A stretch of 64,000 nucleotides of DNA from Solobacterium moorei. Lineage in GTDB: Bacteria > Bacillota_I > Bacilli_A > Erysipelotrichales > Erysipelotrichaceae. The number at the start of each line of letters is the position of its first letter. The first letter of the stretch is position 1. Under the pieces are notes generated by a model. The model did not search any database. It was not told where the DNA came from and saw only the letters and a program-made list of their open reading frames with translations. Location of the stretch: positions 1,364,001 through 1,428,000 of the forward strand of contig NZ_AP028934.1 of the NCBI RefSeq assembly GCF_036323475.1, written 5' to 3'. The position numbers and the translations under genes are program-made. Below, piece after piece: positions 26,381 through 36,588 of this stretch.

Positions 26381-28573
26381 ATGGACAATTCATTGATTAC
26401 GTTAACTGGTAAATTTACATATATTCTCTTCCGTAACGAAGGGAATTTTTATACTGCTGCGAAATTTGAAGTCAATGATGAAAAGGGGAGAGTAATTTCT
26501 GTTACTGGAAATATTCCGGAAATCGTTACGGGAATACAATATCGTATTAATGGTAATTACATTGAACACCCTCGTTACGGAATGCAGTTTCAGATTCAGA
26601 CACTTGCAAAATTATTGCCAACGGAAAAAGAAGGCGTTGTTCGATATCTATCTGGCGTAAACTTTCCTGGTATTGGAAAAAAGACTGCAGAAAGAGTTGT
26701 AGACGCATTAGGGGAAGATTGTTTAACTTTGATACGTGAAGATAATACGTTATTAGAAAAAATTGGTGATTTATCTGAGCGTCAAATCCATGCCATTATT
26801 GAGGGGTTACAAATTGATAATGGTATGGAGGAACTAGCAAAGTTTTTAAATATCCATGGTTTAAGTCAAAGAAATCTTTCAAAGATAACACGTATCTACG
26901 GTAAAGAAGCGTTAAGTAAATTAAATGAAAATCCTTATCGGTTAATCGAAGAAATAGATGGTTTTGGCTTTAAGACTGCAGATAAAATCGGTAAGAGTTT
27001 AGGAATCAGCGATACTGACAATCGTCGTTTATACGCTCTTCTTGTTTCCCTTGTAAGTGATTTGTGTATGCGGGATGGTAATAGCTATGTACGTCTAGAA
27101 ACATTAGAGACTACTTTCTTTAAAGAGTTGGGTTCCTTAACATGTGATTTTGAAGCAATCTTTGATGAGGCTATCTTAAAACATCATATTTATCGTGAAG
27201 ATAATCGTATCTTTCCGATTGCACAATATGATGCGGAAATCGGTATCGCAAGATTTTTAGCAGAGTTTCCTTATCAATTTATGGATCCTTATGATCCAAA
27301 GTTATTACTATCATATCTAGAGGACATACAAGAACATTTAGGCATCACATATGATGAAACACAGATACAAGCGATAGAAGTCTTTTTTGAAAGACCATTT
27401 ATGATAATGACTGGTGGGCCAGGTACAGGTAAAACAACCGTTGTCAATGCGATGATTAAGTTATTTAAATTGATGTATCCTTCTTCATCGATTATCTGTG
27501 CTGCTCCAACTGGTAGAGCTGCCAAACACTTAGCAGAAGTAACAGGAGTAAACGCCACAACCATTCACTCGTTATTACAATGGGATTTAGAAACAAATAC
27601 GTTTGGCAAAAATGATGAAGAACCTATTTTAGCAGATCTTTTAATTGTGGATGAATTTTCTATGGTGGATAACTGGTTGTTCTATAACTTATTACTTGCT
27701 AGTAAGAGAATTAAAAAAATTTGTATTATTGGTGATAAAGACCAGTTACCAAGTGTTGGACCAGGTTGTGTATTACGTGACTTAATACAGTCCAATGAAT
27801 TTTCATTAATTGAATTAAAATATATCTATCGTCAACAATCAGATAGTGATGTCATTAATTTAGCGCATGCAATCAATACAGGTAATGTGATTGTTGGTGA
27901 TTATCATCATGATGTGAAGTTCTTTGCATGCATGCCTGAGGATATACGACGTAATATTTTAATGATGGTTGATGATGCATTGCAGAAAGGATACTCGATT
28001 GATGATATTCAGATATTATCCCCAATGTATGCAGGAGTTGCAGGCATTGATTACCTAAACAATGCTTTACAGGAATCGTTTAATCCACCATCGAAGGACA
28101 AAGCAGAAGTGAAGTCAGGGTACATAACTTTCCGTGAAGGGGATAAGATTTTACAGTTAAAGAATCAACCGGACGATGATGTATACAATGGTGATATTGG
28201 TGTATTAGTAGAAATCATTGACGCAAAACATGCGGAAGACCATAAGACTACGATTATCTGTCAATTTGGTGAAATCATTGTTGAGTATAAACCAGAGAAT
28301 TGGATCAATATTACGCTGGCATACTGCATCAGTGTTCATAAATCACAAGGTAGTGAATATCCAATTGTGATCATGCCGATTATTCGAAGACATGCAGGCA
28401 TGTTACAAAGAAAGCTTATATACACTGGTGTAACGAGAGCACGTAAAGTATTGATTATATTGGGAGAACTTGAAGCTTTTAAACGTGGGATTCAGGTATT
28501 AGAATTACATCCACGAGAGACTACACTGACACAGAAACTAAAGCAGTTTTTAGATGGTGATTATGGATTTTAA
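26381..28573 (+). CDS. recD2: RecD2-type ATP-dependent DNA helicase
   Basis: A 730-residue SF1 helicase with the RecD2 N-terminal helix-hairpin-helix region ('FPGIGKKTAERVVDALGED' near residue 92). The motor has Walker A 'GGPGTGKTTVVNA' near residue 345, 'DEFSMVD', 'GDKDQLPSVGPG' and motif VI region 'SVHKSQGSEYP'. It acts in DNA repair without RecBC in Firmicutes. Length is typical. A GGAGATTC site precedes the ATG, and it is co-directional with mnmA. Confidence 0.95.
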   Translation: MDNSLITLTGKFTYILFRNEGNFYTAAKFEVNDEKGRVISVTGNIPEIVTGIQYRINGNYIEHPRYGMQFQIQTLAKLLPTEKEGVVRYLSGVNFPGIGKKTAERVVDALGEDCLTLIREDNTLLEKIGDLSERQIHAIIEGLQIDNGMEELAKFLNIHGLSQRNLSKITRIYGKEALSKLNENPYRLIEEIDGFGFKTADKIGKSLGISDTDNRRLYALLVSLVSDLCMRDGNSYVRLETLETTFFKELGSLTCDFEAIFDEAILKHHIYREDNRIFPIAQYDAEIGIARFLAEFPYQFMDPYDPKLLLSYLEDIQEHLGITYDETQIQAIEVFFERPFMIMTGGPGTGKTTVVNAMIKLFKLMYPSSSIICAAPTGRAAKHLAEVTGVNATTIHSLLQWDLETNTFGKNDEEPILADLLIVDEFSMVDNWLFYNLLLASKRIKKICIIGDKDQLPSVGPGCVLRDLIQSNEFSLIELKYIYRQQSDSDVINLAHAINTGNVIVGDYHHDVKFFACMPEDIRRNILMMVDDALQKGYSIDDIQILSPMYAGVAGIDYLNNALQESFNPPSKDKAEVKSGYITFREGDKILQLKNQPDDDVYNGDIGVLVEIIDAKHAEDHKTTIICQFGEIIVEYKPENWINITLAYCISVHKSQGSEYPIVIMPIIRRHAGMLQRKLIYTGVTRARKVLIILGELEAFKRGIQVLELHPRETTLTQKLKQFLDGDYGF

Positions 28574-28596
28574 AAGGTGAGAAAATAATCTCACCT
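28571..28596 (-). terminator. Terminator between convergent recD2 and the DUF2974 gene
   Basis: AGGTGAGA and TCTCACCT form an 8-bp stem around six bases. On the minus strand it is followed by TTTT. The stop codon of the minus-strand gene lies inside the stem. It may also slow transcription from recD2. Confidence 0.7.
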
Positions 28597-29742
28597 CTCG
28601 TCTTTTTTGGTAAATGAATCTTTGACTTTATTGAATTGTTCTTGAACTTTTGACATATAGTCATTTGCGAGTATGTTACCACTATCTGAAATCATGGTTC
28701 CAATTAAGCGTAGAATAACGGATGATTTCTCTGGTGGTAATTTTTGAAGGGCAGTAATTATATCCTTTAAAGAATCAAATCCACCTTCTTTTAGCTTTGC
28801 GAATGATTCTGCATCTGTTGATTCAAGAATAGCAAAGATTGCGTCAATCGCAATCTTCGCTTCCTCATCGGATAAATTCTCTAAGAACTTATCAACTGCT
28901 TTGTTTAAGAATACGGAGTTGGCAGATAATGATTCTGCTTTTTCAAAATGATTGCGCTTTACAATCCATGTAAGGGCATCGTGTTGTTGCACGTTATTGA
29001 CAGTACTTTTGATAATTTTTGGTTCAACGTTATTCATTAAGATTCCAATAATTGAAGAGTCTGGAATGATAAGCGTGATTTTCTCCTGTATGGATTGATA
29101 AGCAGGGGATTGTAACATTTCACTCTGGAAGCCAGGTCCATCATTTGACCAAACCTTTGTAATATGACTACGAATGGAATCCATACAATGACATGCGGCG
29201 TATATCGCAAGATTACCACCTTTGGAGTGACCACCAACATGGATTGGTAAAGTTTCATTCTCAAATAATTGATTGATATATGCGACAGCTGCTTTTTGTC
29301 CATTGGTTCCGGTTGTATAGGATAGATAGAAATCTTCTTTCCAACCAATGAATGTATTATCTGTACCCCGATAGGAGATATAGATCATATCGTCGAGTTT
29401 AAAGGTTACTGCAGAAAACTGGACAACAAAGTCTTTATCAGAATAGCTGATGTAATAACCAATCTTAATATCTTTGAAGCGTTCTATATCACATACCTTA
29501 TCAAGTAATCTAGCGTTTACGCCATTATAGGTTTCTATTTCTGCAATTTCTTCACGTGTATGTAGTTTATAAAATGCATCTCTCACTTTATGAAGTGGTT
29601 GAAATGTTGTTTCTATGTTAGGAATATCATCATAATGAACATAAGCTAAAAGACTAAGGATAGTATTATCCACTTCATTAAAAGGTTCAGTTGTAAATGA
29701 AAGATCTCCACGCCAATCAAGATAGTCATAAATCGTTGTCAT
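28591..29742 (-). CDS. DUF2974 (Mbeg1-like) alpha/beta hydrolase
   Basis: A 383-residue protein with the nucleophile elbow 'GGHSKGGNLAIYAA' near residue 190 and an upstream 'ISYRGTDNTFIGWKEDF', as in lipase-like DUF2974 proteins. No signal peptide is seen, so it is probably cytosolic. The substrate is unknown. The last ~100 residues are helical and charged. It stands alone on the minus strand. Confidence 0.85.
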   Translation of the reverse strand: MTTIYDYLDWRGDLSFTTEPFNEVDNTILSLLAYVHYDDIPNIETTFQPLHKVRDAFYKLHTREEIAEIETYNGVNARLLDKVCDIERFKDIKIGYYISYSDKDFVVQFSAVTFKLDDMIYISYRGTDNTFIGWKEDFYLSYTTGTNGQKAAVAYINQLFENETLPIHVGGHSKGGNLAIYAACHCMDSIRSHITKVWSNDGPGFQSEMLQSPAYQSIQEKITLIIPDSSIIGILMNNVEPKIIKSTVNNVQQHDALTWIVKRNHFEKAESLSANSVFLNKAVDKFLENLSDEEAKIAIDAIFAILESTDAESFAKLKEGGFDSLKDIITALQKLPPEKSSVILRLIGTMISDSGNILANDYMSKVQEQFNKVKDSFTKKDER

Positions 29743-29877
29743 TTTTAAATACCTCGTAATAAGAGTACCATATCATCTTTCTATCGTCATTGATTTGATT
29801 TTCATGTAGTTTCATTTGAAATCATTGAATTCTGACGTTATCGATGAAAATTGCTTTATTTTAAAGTGTTTTAATGT
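29743..29877. other. Intergenic, divergent promoter space
   Basis: The gap lies between the divergently transcribed DUF2974 gene and the alaS leader. Apart from the likely promoters I see no gene or RNA structure here. Confidence 0.5.
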
Positions 29878-30101
29878 TAGAATTTCATAGAAATCGATAA
29901 CAAAGGGTAAGTAGATATTGGCTGTGTCGTAGAGAGAAGATGTTTGGTGAAAATCTTCCATAAGTGATATTGAAGCTTCCTTTAACAGAGTGCTTAATCA
30001 GCAACGTATCTCTACGTTACAGAGCAATTAAGGTGCGCACATTTTGTGCGAATCAGGATGGTACCGCGTGTTAACGTTCCTGGATATGGGAACGTTTTTT
30101 A
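29878..30101 (+). promoter_or_regulatory. Alanine T-box riboswitch with promoter, before alaS
   Basis: An extended -10 TGTTAGAAT (ending 29883) is followed by a T-box leader. It has stem I apical motif AGATGTTTGGTGAAAATCTT, a candidate specifier GCT (29975-29977), the T-box core GGATGGTACCGCG (30056-30068), and a terminator AACGTTCC/GGAACGTT with T6 (30073-30101). Uncharged tRNA-Ala would allow read-through. The -10 is identical to that of the trpS leader. Confidence 0.92.
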
Positions 30102-30120
30102 TTTGTTCAGGAGGAAAACA

Positions 30121-32760
30121 ATGGAAAAGCAATATCGACTCAGTGGAAATGAAGTCAGACAAAAGTTCTTGGATTTCTTTGCGTCAAAGGGTTGTATGAT
30201 CGAACCAGGCGCAAGTCTTATTCCACATAATGATCCAACACTGTTATGGATTAATGCTGGAGTATCAGCGTTAAAGAAGTATTTTGATGGTTCAGAAAAG
30301 CCAGCTTCCAATCGTATCTGTAATGCCCAGAAATCAATTCGTACGAACGATATTGAAAATGTGGGTCGTACAGCACGTCACCATACATTCTTTGAAATGT
30401 TGGGTAATTTCTCAATTGGTGATTACTTTAAGAAAGAAGCGATTACTTGGGCTTGGGAATTCTTAACATCTCCAGAATGGATTGGTTTTGATCCTAAGCG
30501 TTTATATGTAACTGTTTATCCGGATGATGACGAAGCATATAACCAATGGGTTCAGGTAGGTATGATTCCTAGCCACATCCGTCGTACAGAAGATAACTTC
30601 TGGGAAATTGGCCGTGGCCCTGGTGGACCAGATACAGAGTTGTACTATGACCGTGGAGAAAAGTATGACCCTGAAGGCATTGGCGAAAAGTTATTCTTTG
30701 AGGATTTAGAGAATGACCGTTATATCGAAGTTTGGAATATTGTATTCTCTCAATATGATTGCCGTCCTGGTGAAGTTAATCGCCATGAGTACAAAGAATT
30801 ACCTCAGAAGAATATTGATACAGGTATGGGTCTAGAACGTCTTGTATGTTTGATTCAAGATGGTGAAACAAACTTTGATACTGACTTATTCTTACCAATT
30901 ATCCATGCGACAGAGAAGTATGCTAAACACTCTTACAGTGAGAAAGAATATAAGATGGCATATCGCGTTATCGCTGACCATATCCGTACAGTCACTTTTG
31001 CGATTGCGGATGGTGCGATGTTCTCTAACGAAGGTCGCGGATATGTATTACGTCGTGTATTGCGTCGTGCTGTACGCTACGGTATTAAGCTAGGTATCGA
31101 TGGTGCTTTCATGTATAAACTTGTAAAGGTTGTAGCAGATAATATGATCTCTTACTATCCATATTTACAGGAAAAGATTTCATTGATTGAAAAGTTAGTG
31201 AAGCAGGAAGAAGAATCTTTCCACAAGACATTAGCAAACGGTGAAGCACTTTTACAGAATGCATTGGCTGAACATGCGGATACTAAGATCTTACCTGGCG
31301 AAGTGATGTTCAAGTTATATGACACTTATGGATATCCAAAGGAACTTACTACAGAGATTGCGGAAGAAGAAGGCTACCGTGTTGATTTAGAAGGCTTTGA
31401 TAAAGAAATGCAGGCTCAGAAGACACGCGCAAGAGAAGCACGTGGAAATATTCAATCCATGCATGGTCAATCTGCTGACTTAATGGATTTTACACAAGAA
31501 AGTAAATTTACAGGTTATACAGATACACATTCTAGGGGTAAGGTTATTGGCTTATTCAAGGATGGTGTACGTGTTGATACATTAACAGACGAGGGTGATA
31601 TTATCCTTGATGAAACATGTTTCTATGCGGAAAGTGGCGGACAGTGTGCTGATACTGGTGTTGTTTGGAATGATCACTTTAAGGCAAATGTAACGAATGT
31701 ACAAAAGGCTCCACATAAACAACCGCTACATCACATTACAATCGTTGAGGGTACAGTATCAGAAGGGGATGTATTAGAAGGTGAATACGACTATGAAAAA
31801 CGTCAACGTACACGTGCAAACCATAGTTCATTACACTTATTACAGGCTGCTTTAAAGAAGGTGTTAGGTGATCATATTGCCCAGGCTGGTTCTTATAACT
31901 GTGCTGAGTATGGAAGATTTGACTTTACACACTTTGAAAAGCCTACAGAAGAACAATTGAATGAGGTTGAACGTCTTGTCAATAAACAGATTGCTTTAGC
32001 ACAACCAATTGTAACTGAAGTGATGGCTGTAGAAGCTGCGAAGAACTCTGGTGCGATTGCATTGTTTGATGAGAAGTATGGTGATACAGTACGTGTTGTA
32101 TCAATGGGAGATTTCTCTAAGGAATTCTGCGGTGGTACACACGCAAATAATACGGCTGATTTATGCGTGTTTAAGATTACATCTGAAGAATCTATCGGAT
32201 CTGGTATTAGACGTATTACATCTGAAACAAAGTTTGATGCATATAAGGATTTCAAGGATGAGGAGCAGTATTTACTTGAATGTGCGAAGTTAATGAAGCT
32301 ACAATCTTGGCAAGGATTTAAAGAGAAGTTAGTCGCTTTACAAGAAGAAAATGCACAGCTTCGCAAGGATAATGATGCACATAAACAAGCAGAACTATTA
32401 TCTTCTGCGGATACAGCAGTACAGAAGGCTGAAACCATTAATGGCTTATCCTGCGTACTACTTAGCTTAGATGGCTTTGATACAAATAGCTTAAAGACAT
32501 ATGCTGAAAATGTTCGCAATAAGCTTGTGGATGGATTTGTATTCGTATCTAATACAACAGATGGTAAAGCGACATTTGTATGTGCTAGTTCGAAAACTGC
32601 AATTGCCAAGGGCAAGAAGGCTGGCGATATTGTGAAGGCTGCTGCACAGTTGACTGGTGGTAATGGTGGTGGTAGACCTGACATGGCGCAGGCTGGCGGT
32701 AAGGATACTTCTAAAGTACAAGAAGCACATGCATTAGTAAGAGAAATTCTTGCACAATAA
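30121..32760 (+). CDS. alaS: Alanyl-tRNA synthetase
   Basis: A class II synthetase of 879 residues, the usual length. The aminoacylation domain starts 'SGNEVRQKFLDFFASKGC', the editing domain has 'NHSSLHLLQAAL' and 'CGGTHANNT', and the DHHA1 end has 'GGNGGGRPDMAQAGG'. The ATG at 30121 follows an AGGAGG site placed right after the T-box terminator; frames starting earlier run through the leader and are not genes. Confidence 0.97.
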   Translation: MEKQYRLSGNEVRQKFLDFFASKGCMIEPGASLIPHNDPTLLWINAGVSALKKYFDGSEKPASNRICNAQKSIRTNDIENVGRTARHHTFFEMLGNFSIGDYFKKEAITWAWEFLTSPEWIGFDPKRLYVTVYPDDDEAYNQWVQVGMIPSHIRRTEDNFWEIGRGPGGPDTELYYDRGEKYDPEGIGEKLFFEDLENDRYIEVWNIVFSQYDCRPGEVNRHEYKELPQKNIDTGMGLERLVCLIQDGETNFDTDLFLPIIHATEKYAKHSYSEKEYKMAYRVIADHIRTVTFAIADGAMFSNEGRGYVLRRVLRRAVRYGIKLGIDGAFMYKLVKVVADNMISYYPYLQEKISLIEKLVKQEEESFHKTLANGEALLQNALAEHADTKILPGEVMFKLYDTYGYPKELTTEIAEEEGYRVDLEGFDKEMQAQKTRAREARGNIQSMHGQSADLMDFTQESKFTGYTDTHSRGKVIGLFKDGVRVDTLTDEGDIILDETCFYAESGGQCADTGVVWNDHFKANVTNVQKAPHKQPLHHITIVEGTVSEGDVLEGEYDYEKRQRTRANHSSLHLLQAALKKVLGDHIAQAGSYNCAEYGRFDFTHFEKPTEEQLNEVERLVNKQIALAQPIVTEVMAVEAAKNSGAIALFDEKYGDTVRVVSMGDFSKEFCGGTHANNTADLCVFKITSEESIGSGIRRITSETKFDAYKDFKDEEQYLLECAKLMKLQSWQGFKEKLVALQEENAQLRKDNDAHKQAELLSSADTAVQKAETINGLSCVLLSLDGFDTNSLKTYAENVRNKLVDGFVFVSNTTDGKATFVCASSKTAIAKGKKAGDIVKAAAQLTGGNGGGRPDMAQAGGKDTSKVQEAHALVREILAQ

Positions 32761-32772
32761 CATCGCTAAGGA

Positions 32773-32800
32773 ATAGGTGCCGATATGGTGCCTATTTTTT
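32773..32800 (+). terminator. Terminator of alaS
   Basis: AATAGGTGCC-GATAT-GGTGCCTATT gives an imperfect stem with G-T pairs, followed by TTTTT. Confidence 0.7.
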
Positions 32801-32897
32801 GACAGTTTTCATGTTACAAACACAATGAAATGATGCTGTTGTATATACTTTTTATGAAATATGACATAAAATATCTACAGAGATGGAGGTAGTCAAA

Positions 32898-33164
32898 ATG
32901 ATGAAACAAAATAATTTGACTGAAACGATGAGCTTTAATTCTGAAGAGATTCGTCGTGAAACAATCCACGAAGTTTTAAAACAGGTAGAAGCTTCATTAA
33001 GTGAGAGAGGATATAACGCTATCAATCAGTTAGCTGGTTATTTGATCTCTGATGATCCTGCGTATATTTCTTCACATAACAATTCAAGAAGTTTGATCCA
33101 ATCCGTGGAACGTCATGAAATTATTGAAGAATTAGTACGTTTCTATTTAGAGGCTCATCACTAA
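32898..33164 (+). CDS. IreB-family regulatory phosphoprotein (DUF965)
   Basis: An 88-residue protein with the IreB pattern: '[18 protein letters not shown]' (the N-terminal threonine region phosphorylated by the IreK/PrkC-type kinase in enterococci), 'ALQEKGYNPINQ'-like text (here [20 protein letters not shown]) and '[10 protein letters not shown]'. It starts at 32898 behind GGAGG. It is the first gene of the conserved ireB-yqgF-DUF1292 trio. Confidence 0.92.
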   Translation: MMKQNNLTETMSFNSEEIRRETIHEVLKQVEASLSERGYNAINQLAGYLISDDPAYISSHNNSRSLIQSVERHEIIEELVRFYLEAHH

Positions 33165-33584
33165 ATGACACGCTATCTAGGCTTAGATCTTGGTAGCGTA
33201 ACTTGTGGTGTCAGTTTTAGTGATACGGGGTTTATTGCAAGAACAATTGAAACGATTCGTTTTAAACCAGATGATTACAATATGGCATTAGATAAAGTGT
33301 TAGATATTGTCGATCGTGAAAAGCCAGATGTGATAGTGCTAGGTTTACCGCTATTGTTGAATGATGATGTTGGTCCTCGTGCACAGATATGTCTAGAGTT
33401 TGGTGAAGTTCTGGAACAAGAGTCTGGTATCCCTGTTAAGATGCAAGATGAACGATTTACAACAGCGGTCGCTGAAAGTATTTTGTTAGAGGCAGACGTA
33501 TCAAGAAAGAAACGTAAAAAGAAGATTGATCAGTTGGCTGCAGTACAGATACTACAGACTTGGCTTGATCGCAATGTAAAATAA
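33165..33584 (+). CDS. yqgF: Holliday junction resolvase-like protein YqgF/RuvX
   Basis: A 139-residue RNase H-fold protein with 'LGLDLGSVTCGVSFSD' at the start, the 'VLGLPLLLND' strand and 'DERFTTAVAE' with acidic metal ligands. Family members act on pre-16S rRNA ends and have been proposed as junction resolvases. Its ATG directly follows the ireB stop. Confidence 0.93.
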   Translation: MTRYLGLDLGSVTCGVSFSDTGFIARTIETIRFKPDDYNMALDKVLDIVDREKPDVIVLGLPLLLNDDVGPRAQICLEFGEVLEQESGIPVKMQDERFTTAVAESILLEADVSRKKRKKKIDQLAAVQILQTWLDRNVK

Positions 33585-33605
33585 GGCGGCAAAACGCCTT
33601 TTTTA
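33583..33605 (+). terminator. Terminator or attenuator inside the cluster
   Basis: AAGGCG-GCAAAA-CGCCTT followed by TTTT overlaps the yqgF stop; the next gene begins 16 bases later, so it may only partly stop transcription. Confidence 0.7.
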
Positions 33606-33620
33606 AGGAGAGATGATAGT

Positions 33621-33875
33621 ATGATTGAAAACAATACAATGATGATTACTGATGATGCAGGCAATGAACATGAAGTTGAAATTCTTTTGACGTTTGAAAA
33701 TGACGACAAGACAAAGAAGTATGTATTATTTACAGATCCAAATGATGAAGAAGGGAATGTTTATGCATATAGTTATAACGAAGATGGATCAATGGATGAA
33801 GTTATTGACGAAGAAGAATGGGAAATGTGTCAAGAAGTATTAGGTGCATTTATCAGTGAAGGTGATGGTGAATAA
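33621..33875 (+). CDS. DUF1292 (YrzB-like) acidic protein
   Basis: An 84-residue strongly acidic protein with 'ENNTMMITDDAGNEHEVEIL' content at the start and 'YAYSYNEDGSMDEVIDEEEW', the DUF1292 pattern. Function unknown. It is usually found after yqgF, as here, and starts behind AAGGAG. Confidence 0.9.
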   Translation: MIENNTMMITDDAGNEHEVEILLTFENDDKTKKYVLFTDPNDEEGNVYAYSYNEDGSMDEVIDEEEWEMCQEVLGAFISEGDGE

Positions 33876-33877
33876 GC

Positions 33878-34954
33878 ATGGCTAAGCGAAGAAAAAAGAG
33901 AAGTTTGATTCCGCTATTATTGATTTTAATCTTAGCGGTAGGTTGTGTAAGTTCCTATATTTATTATTCTCAATCAATTAAGGCTGTTTCAAATACTTCT
34001 GAAGAAGTAGAGTTCAAAGTAAATGCTGGTGATACATCAGCAGATATCTTACAACATCTTAAAAATGAGAATTTAATCAAAGATGTGAATGTCGCAAAAC
34101 TATATATTAGACTTTATCAATTAAGTGATTTTAAGTCTGGTACATTTGTATTAAATCGCAACATGGATTTACGTGCAATCTTAGAGAAGCTAAATAGTGC
34201 TACTGCGGCAGCTAGTGATACTGTATCTGTGACTGTTACGGAAGGCGATTGGGCAAAGCATATCGCTGAAAAGATTGCGGCTGTAACAAATGTTACCGAA
34301 GAAGACTTGCTCAAATTATGGAATGATAAAGAATGGATTTCTTCCTTGAAGTCTACATATCCATTTATTACGGATGAAATGTTCCAAGATAATATACGTA
34401 TTTATCTTGAGGGATATATAGCTCCAAATACTTATGAACTTTATAAACAGACAACTGCGAAGGATGTAACACTTAAGATGTTAGACCAAACAAAAGTTGT
34501 CTATGAAGCAAATAAAGATGCGATTGCTAAGAGTAAGCTTTCTATTCATCAGTTATATACATTAGCGAGTATCGTACAGTACGAAGGTGGAGGCGATGAA
34601 ACAACACTTCGTACAATCGCAGGCGTGTTCTATAATCGTTTAAACCAAGGTATGTTGTTACAGTCTAGTGTAACGGTATGCTATGCGATAGACTTTGATC
34701 GTCAAACAGATAAATGGCAGGCTTGTGAAGTCAATGCAGAGTTTGATTCCCCATATAACACTTATCTACATAAAGGATTACCTCCAGGACCAATTGAGAA
34801 CCCTGGCGAGAAGGTATTTAAAGCTGTGTTGAATCCAATTGAAACAGATTATCTATACTTTGTGGCAGACACAAAGACGGGTGAAGTTTTTTTTGCCAAG
34901 ACTCTTACAGAGCATAATCAAAACGTGAAAGATCATGTTAATTTAAATGATTAA
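33878..34954 (+). CDS. mltG: Endolytic murein transglycosylase MltG
   Basis: Cuts nascent glycan strands at the membrane. The 358-residue protein has one N-terminal membrane span (residues ~9-29), then the YceG domain with catalytic Glu in 'ASIVQYEGG' near residue 238, and 'NTYLHKGLPPGPIENPG' near the end. A GGTGA site overlaps the end of the DUF1292 gene, and the gene overlaps the Nudix gene. Confidence 0.95.
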   Translation: MAKRRKKRSLIPLLLILILAVGCVSSYIYYSQSIKAVSNTSEEVEFKVNAGDTSADILQHLKNENLIKDVNVAKLYIRLYQLSDFKSGTFVLNRNMDLRAILEKLNSATAAASDTVSVTVTEGDWAKHIAEKIAAVTNVTEEDLLKLWNDKEWISSLKSTYPFITDEMFQDNIRIYLEGYIAPNTYELYKQTTAKDVTLKMLDQTKVVYEANKDAIAKSKLSIHQLYTLASIVQYEGGGDETTLRTIAGVFYNRLNQGMLLQSSVTVCYAIDFDRQTDKWQACEVNAEFDSPYNTYLHKGLPPGPIENPGEKVFKAVLNPIETDYLYFVADTKTGEVFFAKTLTEHNQNVKDHVNLND

Positions 34955-35420
34955 AAGTACAGTATGTTATCTAATCCGCGATGGAAAATGGTTAATGTTG
35001 CTACGAAATAAAAAACAACATGATTTAAATTATGGAAAGTGGATAGGTATAGGTGGAAAGCTTAAGAAAAATGAAACACCATATGAATGCATGGTGCGTG
35101 AAGTTACGGAAGAAACAGGGTATCTAGTACAGTCGGCACAATATTGTGGTGTTATCTATTTTCATTACAATCACCATGAAGATGAAGAAATCTATGTATA
35201 TCAGTCAAATGATTATGTAGGTACACTTCAAGAGTGTAATGAGGGCACACTTGCATACATTTCTCAAAATGAAGTTCTAGATTTAGAACTTTGGGAGGGT
35301 GACCGCATTTTCTTAGAAAAAATGTTTCGAAATGAAATCCCATTTTCAATTCGTTTGTACTACGATGAAAATGAGACACTAATGAAATCAGAAGTGAAAG
35401 AGGCAAATACGAATGAGTAA
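34947..35420 (+). CDS. Nudix hydrolase (8-oxo-dGTP diphosphatase-like)
   Basis: A 157-residue protein with a full Nudix box, from '[18 protein letters not shown]' to 'TEETGY'. The length and 'WIGIGGKL' fit the MutT/8-oxo-dGTPase-like group, but the substrate is uncertain. It overlaps mltG upstream and udk downstream by eight bases each. Confidence 0.9.
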   Translation: MIKSTVCYLIRDGKWLMLLRNKKQHDLNYGKWIGIGGKLKKNETPYECMVREVTEETGYLVQSAQYCGVIYFHYNHHEDEEIYVYQSNDYVGTLQECNEGTLAYISQNEVLDLELWEGDRIFLEKMFRNEIPFSIRLYYDENETLMKSEVKEANTNE

Positions 35421-36045
35421 ACCGATTATTATTGGAATTGCCGGTGGTAGTGCATCCGGAAAGACATCAATCTCTGAAACGATCAAGAAGACATTTGCGG
35501 ATAAGAAATCTGTATTGATTATCCGTCAAGATGACTATTACAAAGATCAAGCACATAAGCCGATGGAAGAACGTATTAAGACAAATTATGATCATCCGTT
35601 TGCGTTTGATAATGATTTATTGATTGAAAATATTCAAGATTTAATTGCGAATAAAGTGATTTGTAAACCAATCTATGACTTTGTCAATCACACACGTAGT
35701 AATGAAACAGAACATTGTTACCCATGCGATGTATTGATTTTAGAGGGTTTATTCGTTTTAGAAGAAGAAAAGATTCGTAATTTACTCGATATTAAAATTT
35801 TTGTAGAGACCGATGCGGATATTCGCTTCATTCGTCGTCTGGTACGTGACGTAAAAGAACGTGGCAGAACATTAGAATCTGTAGTGAATCAATATGTAGG
35901 AACTGTAAAACAAATGCACGAAGCCTTTGTAGAACCATCTAAGAAATATGCGGATGTTATTATTCCTGAAGGTGGAAAGAATACGGTTGCAATCGATTTA
36001 CTCACAACAAAAATCAGTAGCGTCATCACGCACACAATGCTATAA
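35413..36045 (+). CDS. udk: Uridine kinase
   Basis: Phosphorylates uridine and cytidine. The 210-residue protein has Walker A '[17 protein letters not shown]' at the start, '[12 protein letters not shown]', and the lid '[14 protein letters not shown]'. Length is typical. The greA -10 box overlaps its stop codon. Confidence 0.95.
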
Positions 36046-36046
36046 T
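36038..36046 (+). promoter_or_regulatory. Promoter of greA, overlapping the udk stop
   Basis: Extended -10 TGCTATAAT lies 24 bases upstream of the greA ATG, leaving room for the GTAAGGAG ribosome site. Confidence 0.6.
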
Positions 36047-36069
36047 AACCAAGCGTAAGGAGTAATAAA

Positions 36070-36546
36070 ATGGCTGAAGAAAATAAAACATATCTTACTG
36101 AAGAAGGTCTAAAAAAATTACAGGACGAATACTATAACTTGATCCATGTTGTTCGTGAAGAAGTTAAGCAGGAATTAGCTGAAGCACGTGCACAGGGTGA
36201 CCTTTCGGAAAATGCGGACTATGATGCGGCTCGTGATGAGCAGGCAAAGATAGAAGCACGTATTGCGACTTTGGAATACATGCTACGCAACTATGAACTT
36301 ATTGATACTAAGAAGGCTGGCAAGAAGTCGGCTGTTCATATCGGTTCTAGTGTTACATTATTTTTCAATGATACTAAGGAAGAGGTAACTTACAACATTG
36401 TTGGTTCAACAGAATCAGATCCTTTAAATGGTCGTCTATCTAATGAAACACCATTAGCACAGGCGATCTTAGACCATAAGGTTGGCGATGTTTGTGAAGT
36501 ACGTGTTGCAAATCCTTATACAGTTGAAATTATTAAGATTAAGTAA
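36070..36546 (+). CDS. greA: Transcription elongation factor GreA
   Basis: Rescues backtracked RNA polymerase. The 158-residue protein has the N-terminal coiled coil with 'LTEEGLKKLQDEYYNL' and the acidic tip 'LSENADYDAARDEQ', and the C-terminal FKBP-like part ('VGDVCEVRV'). Length is standard. Confidence 0.97.
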   Translation: MAEENKTYLTEEGLKKLQDEYYNLIHVVREEVKQELAEARAQGDLSENADYDAARDEQAKIEARIATLEYMLRNYELIDTKKAGKKSAVHIGSSVTLFFNDTKEEVTYNIVGSTESDPLNGRLSNETPLAQAILDHKVGDVCEVRVANPYTVEIIKIK

Positions 36547-36588
36547 GGAATCACTAAGATTACAACAAATACAGTAAGTGGAGGACAT

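Noticed and set aside
30046-30120. Longer alaS start inside the leader
   Set aside because: It would translate the T-box terminator; the AGGAGG site points to 30121.
31893-32684. 263-codon frame antisense to alaS
   Set aside because: Its low-complexity Ser/Cys-rich product is typical of the reverse strand of a conserved gene.
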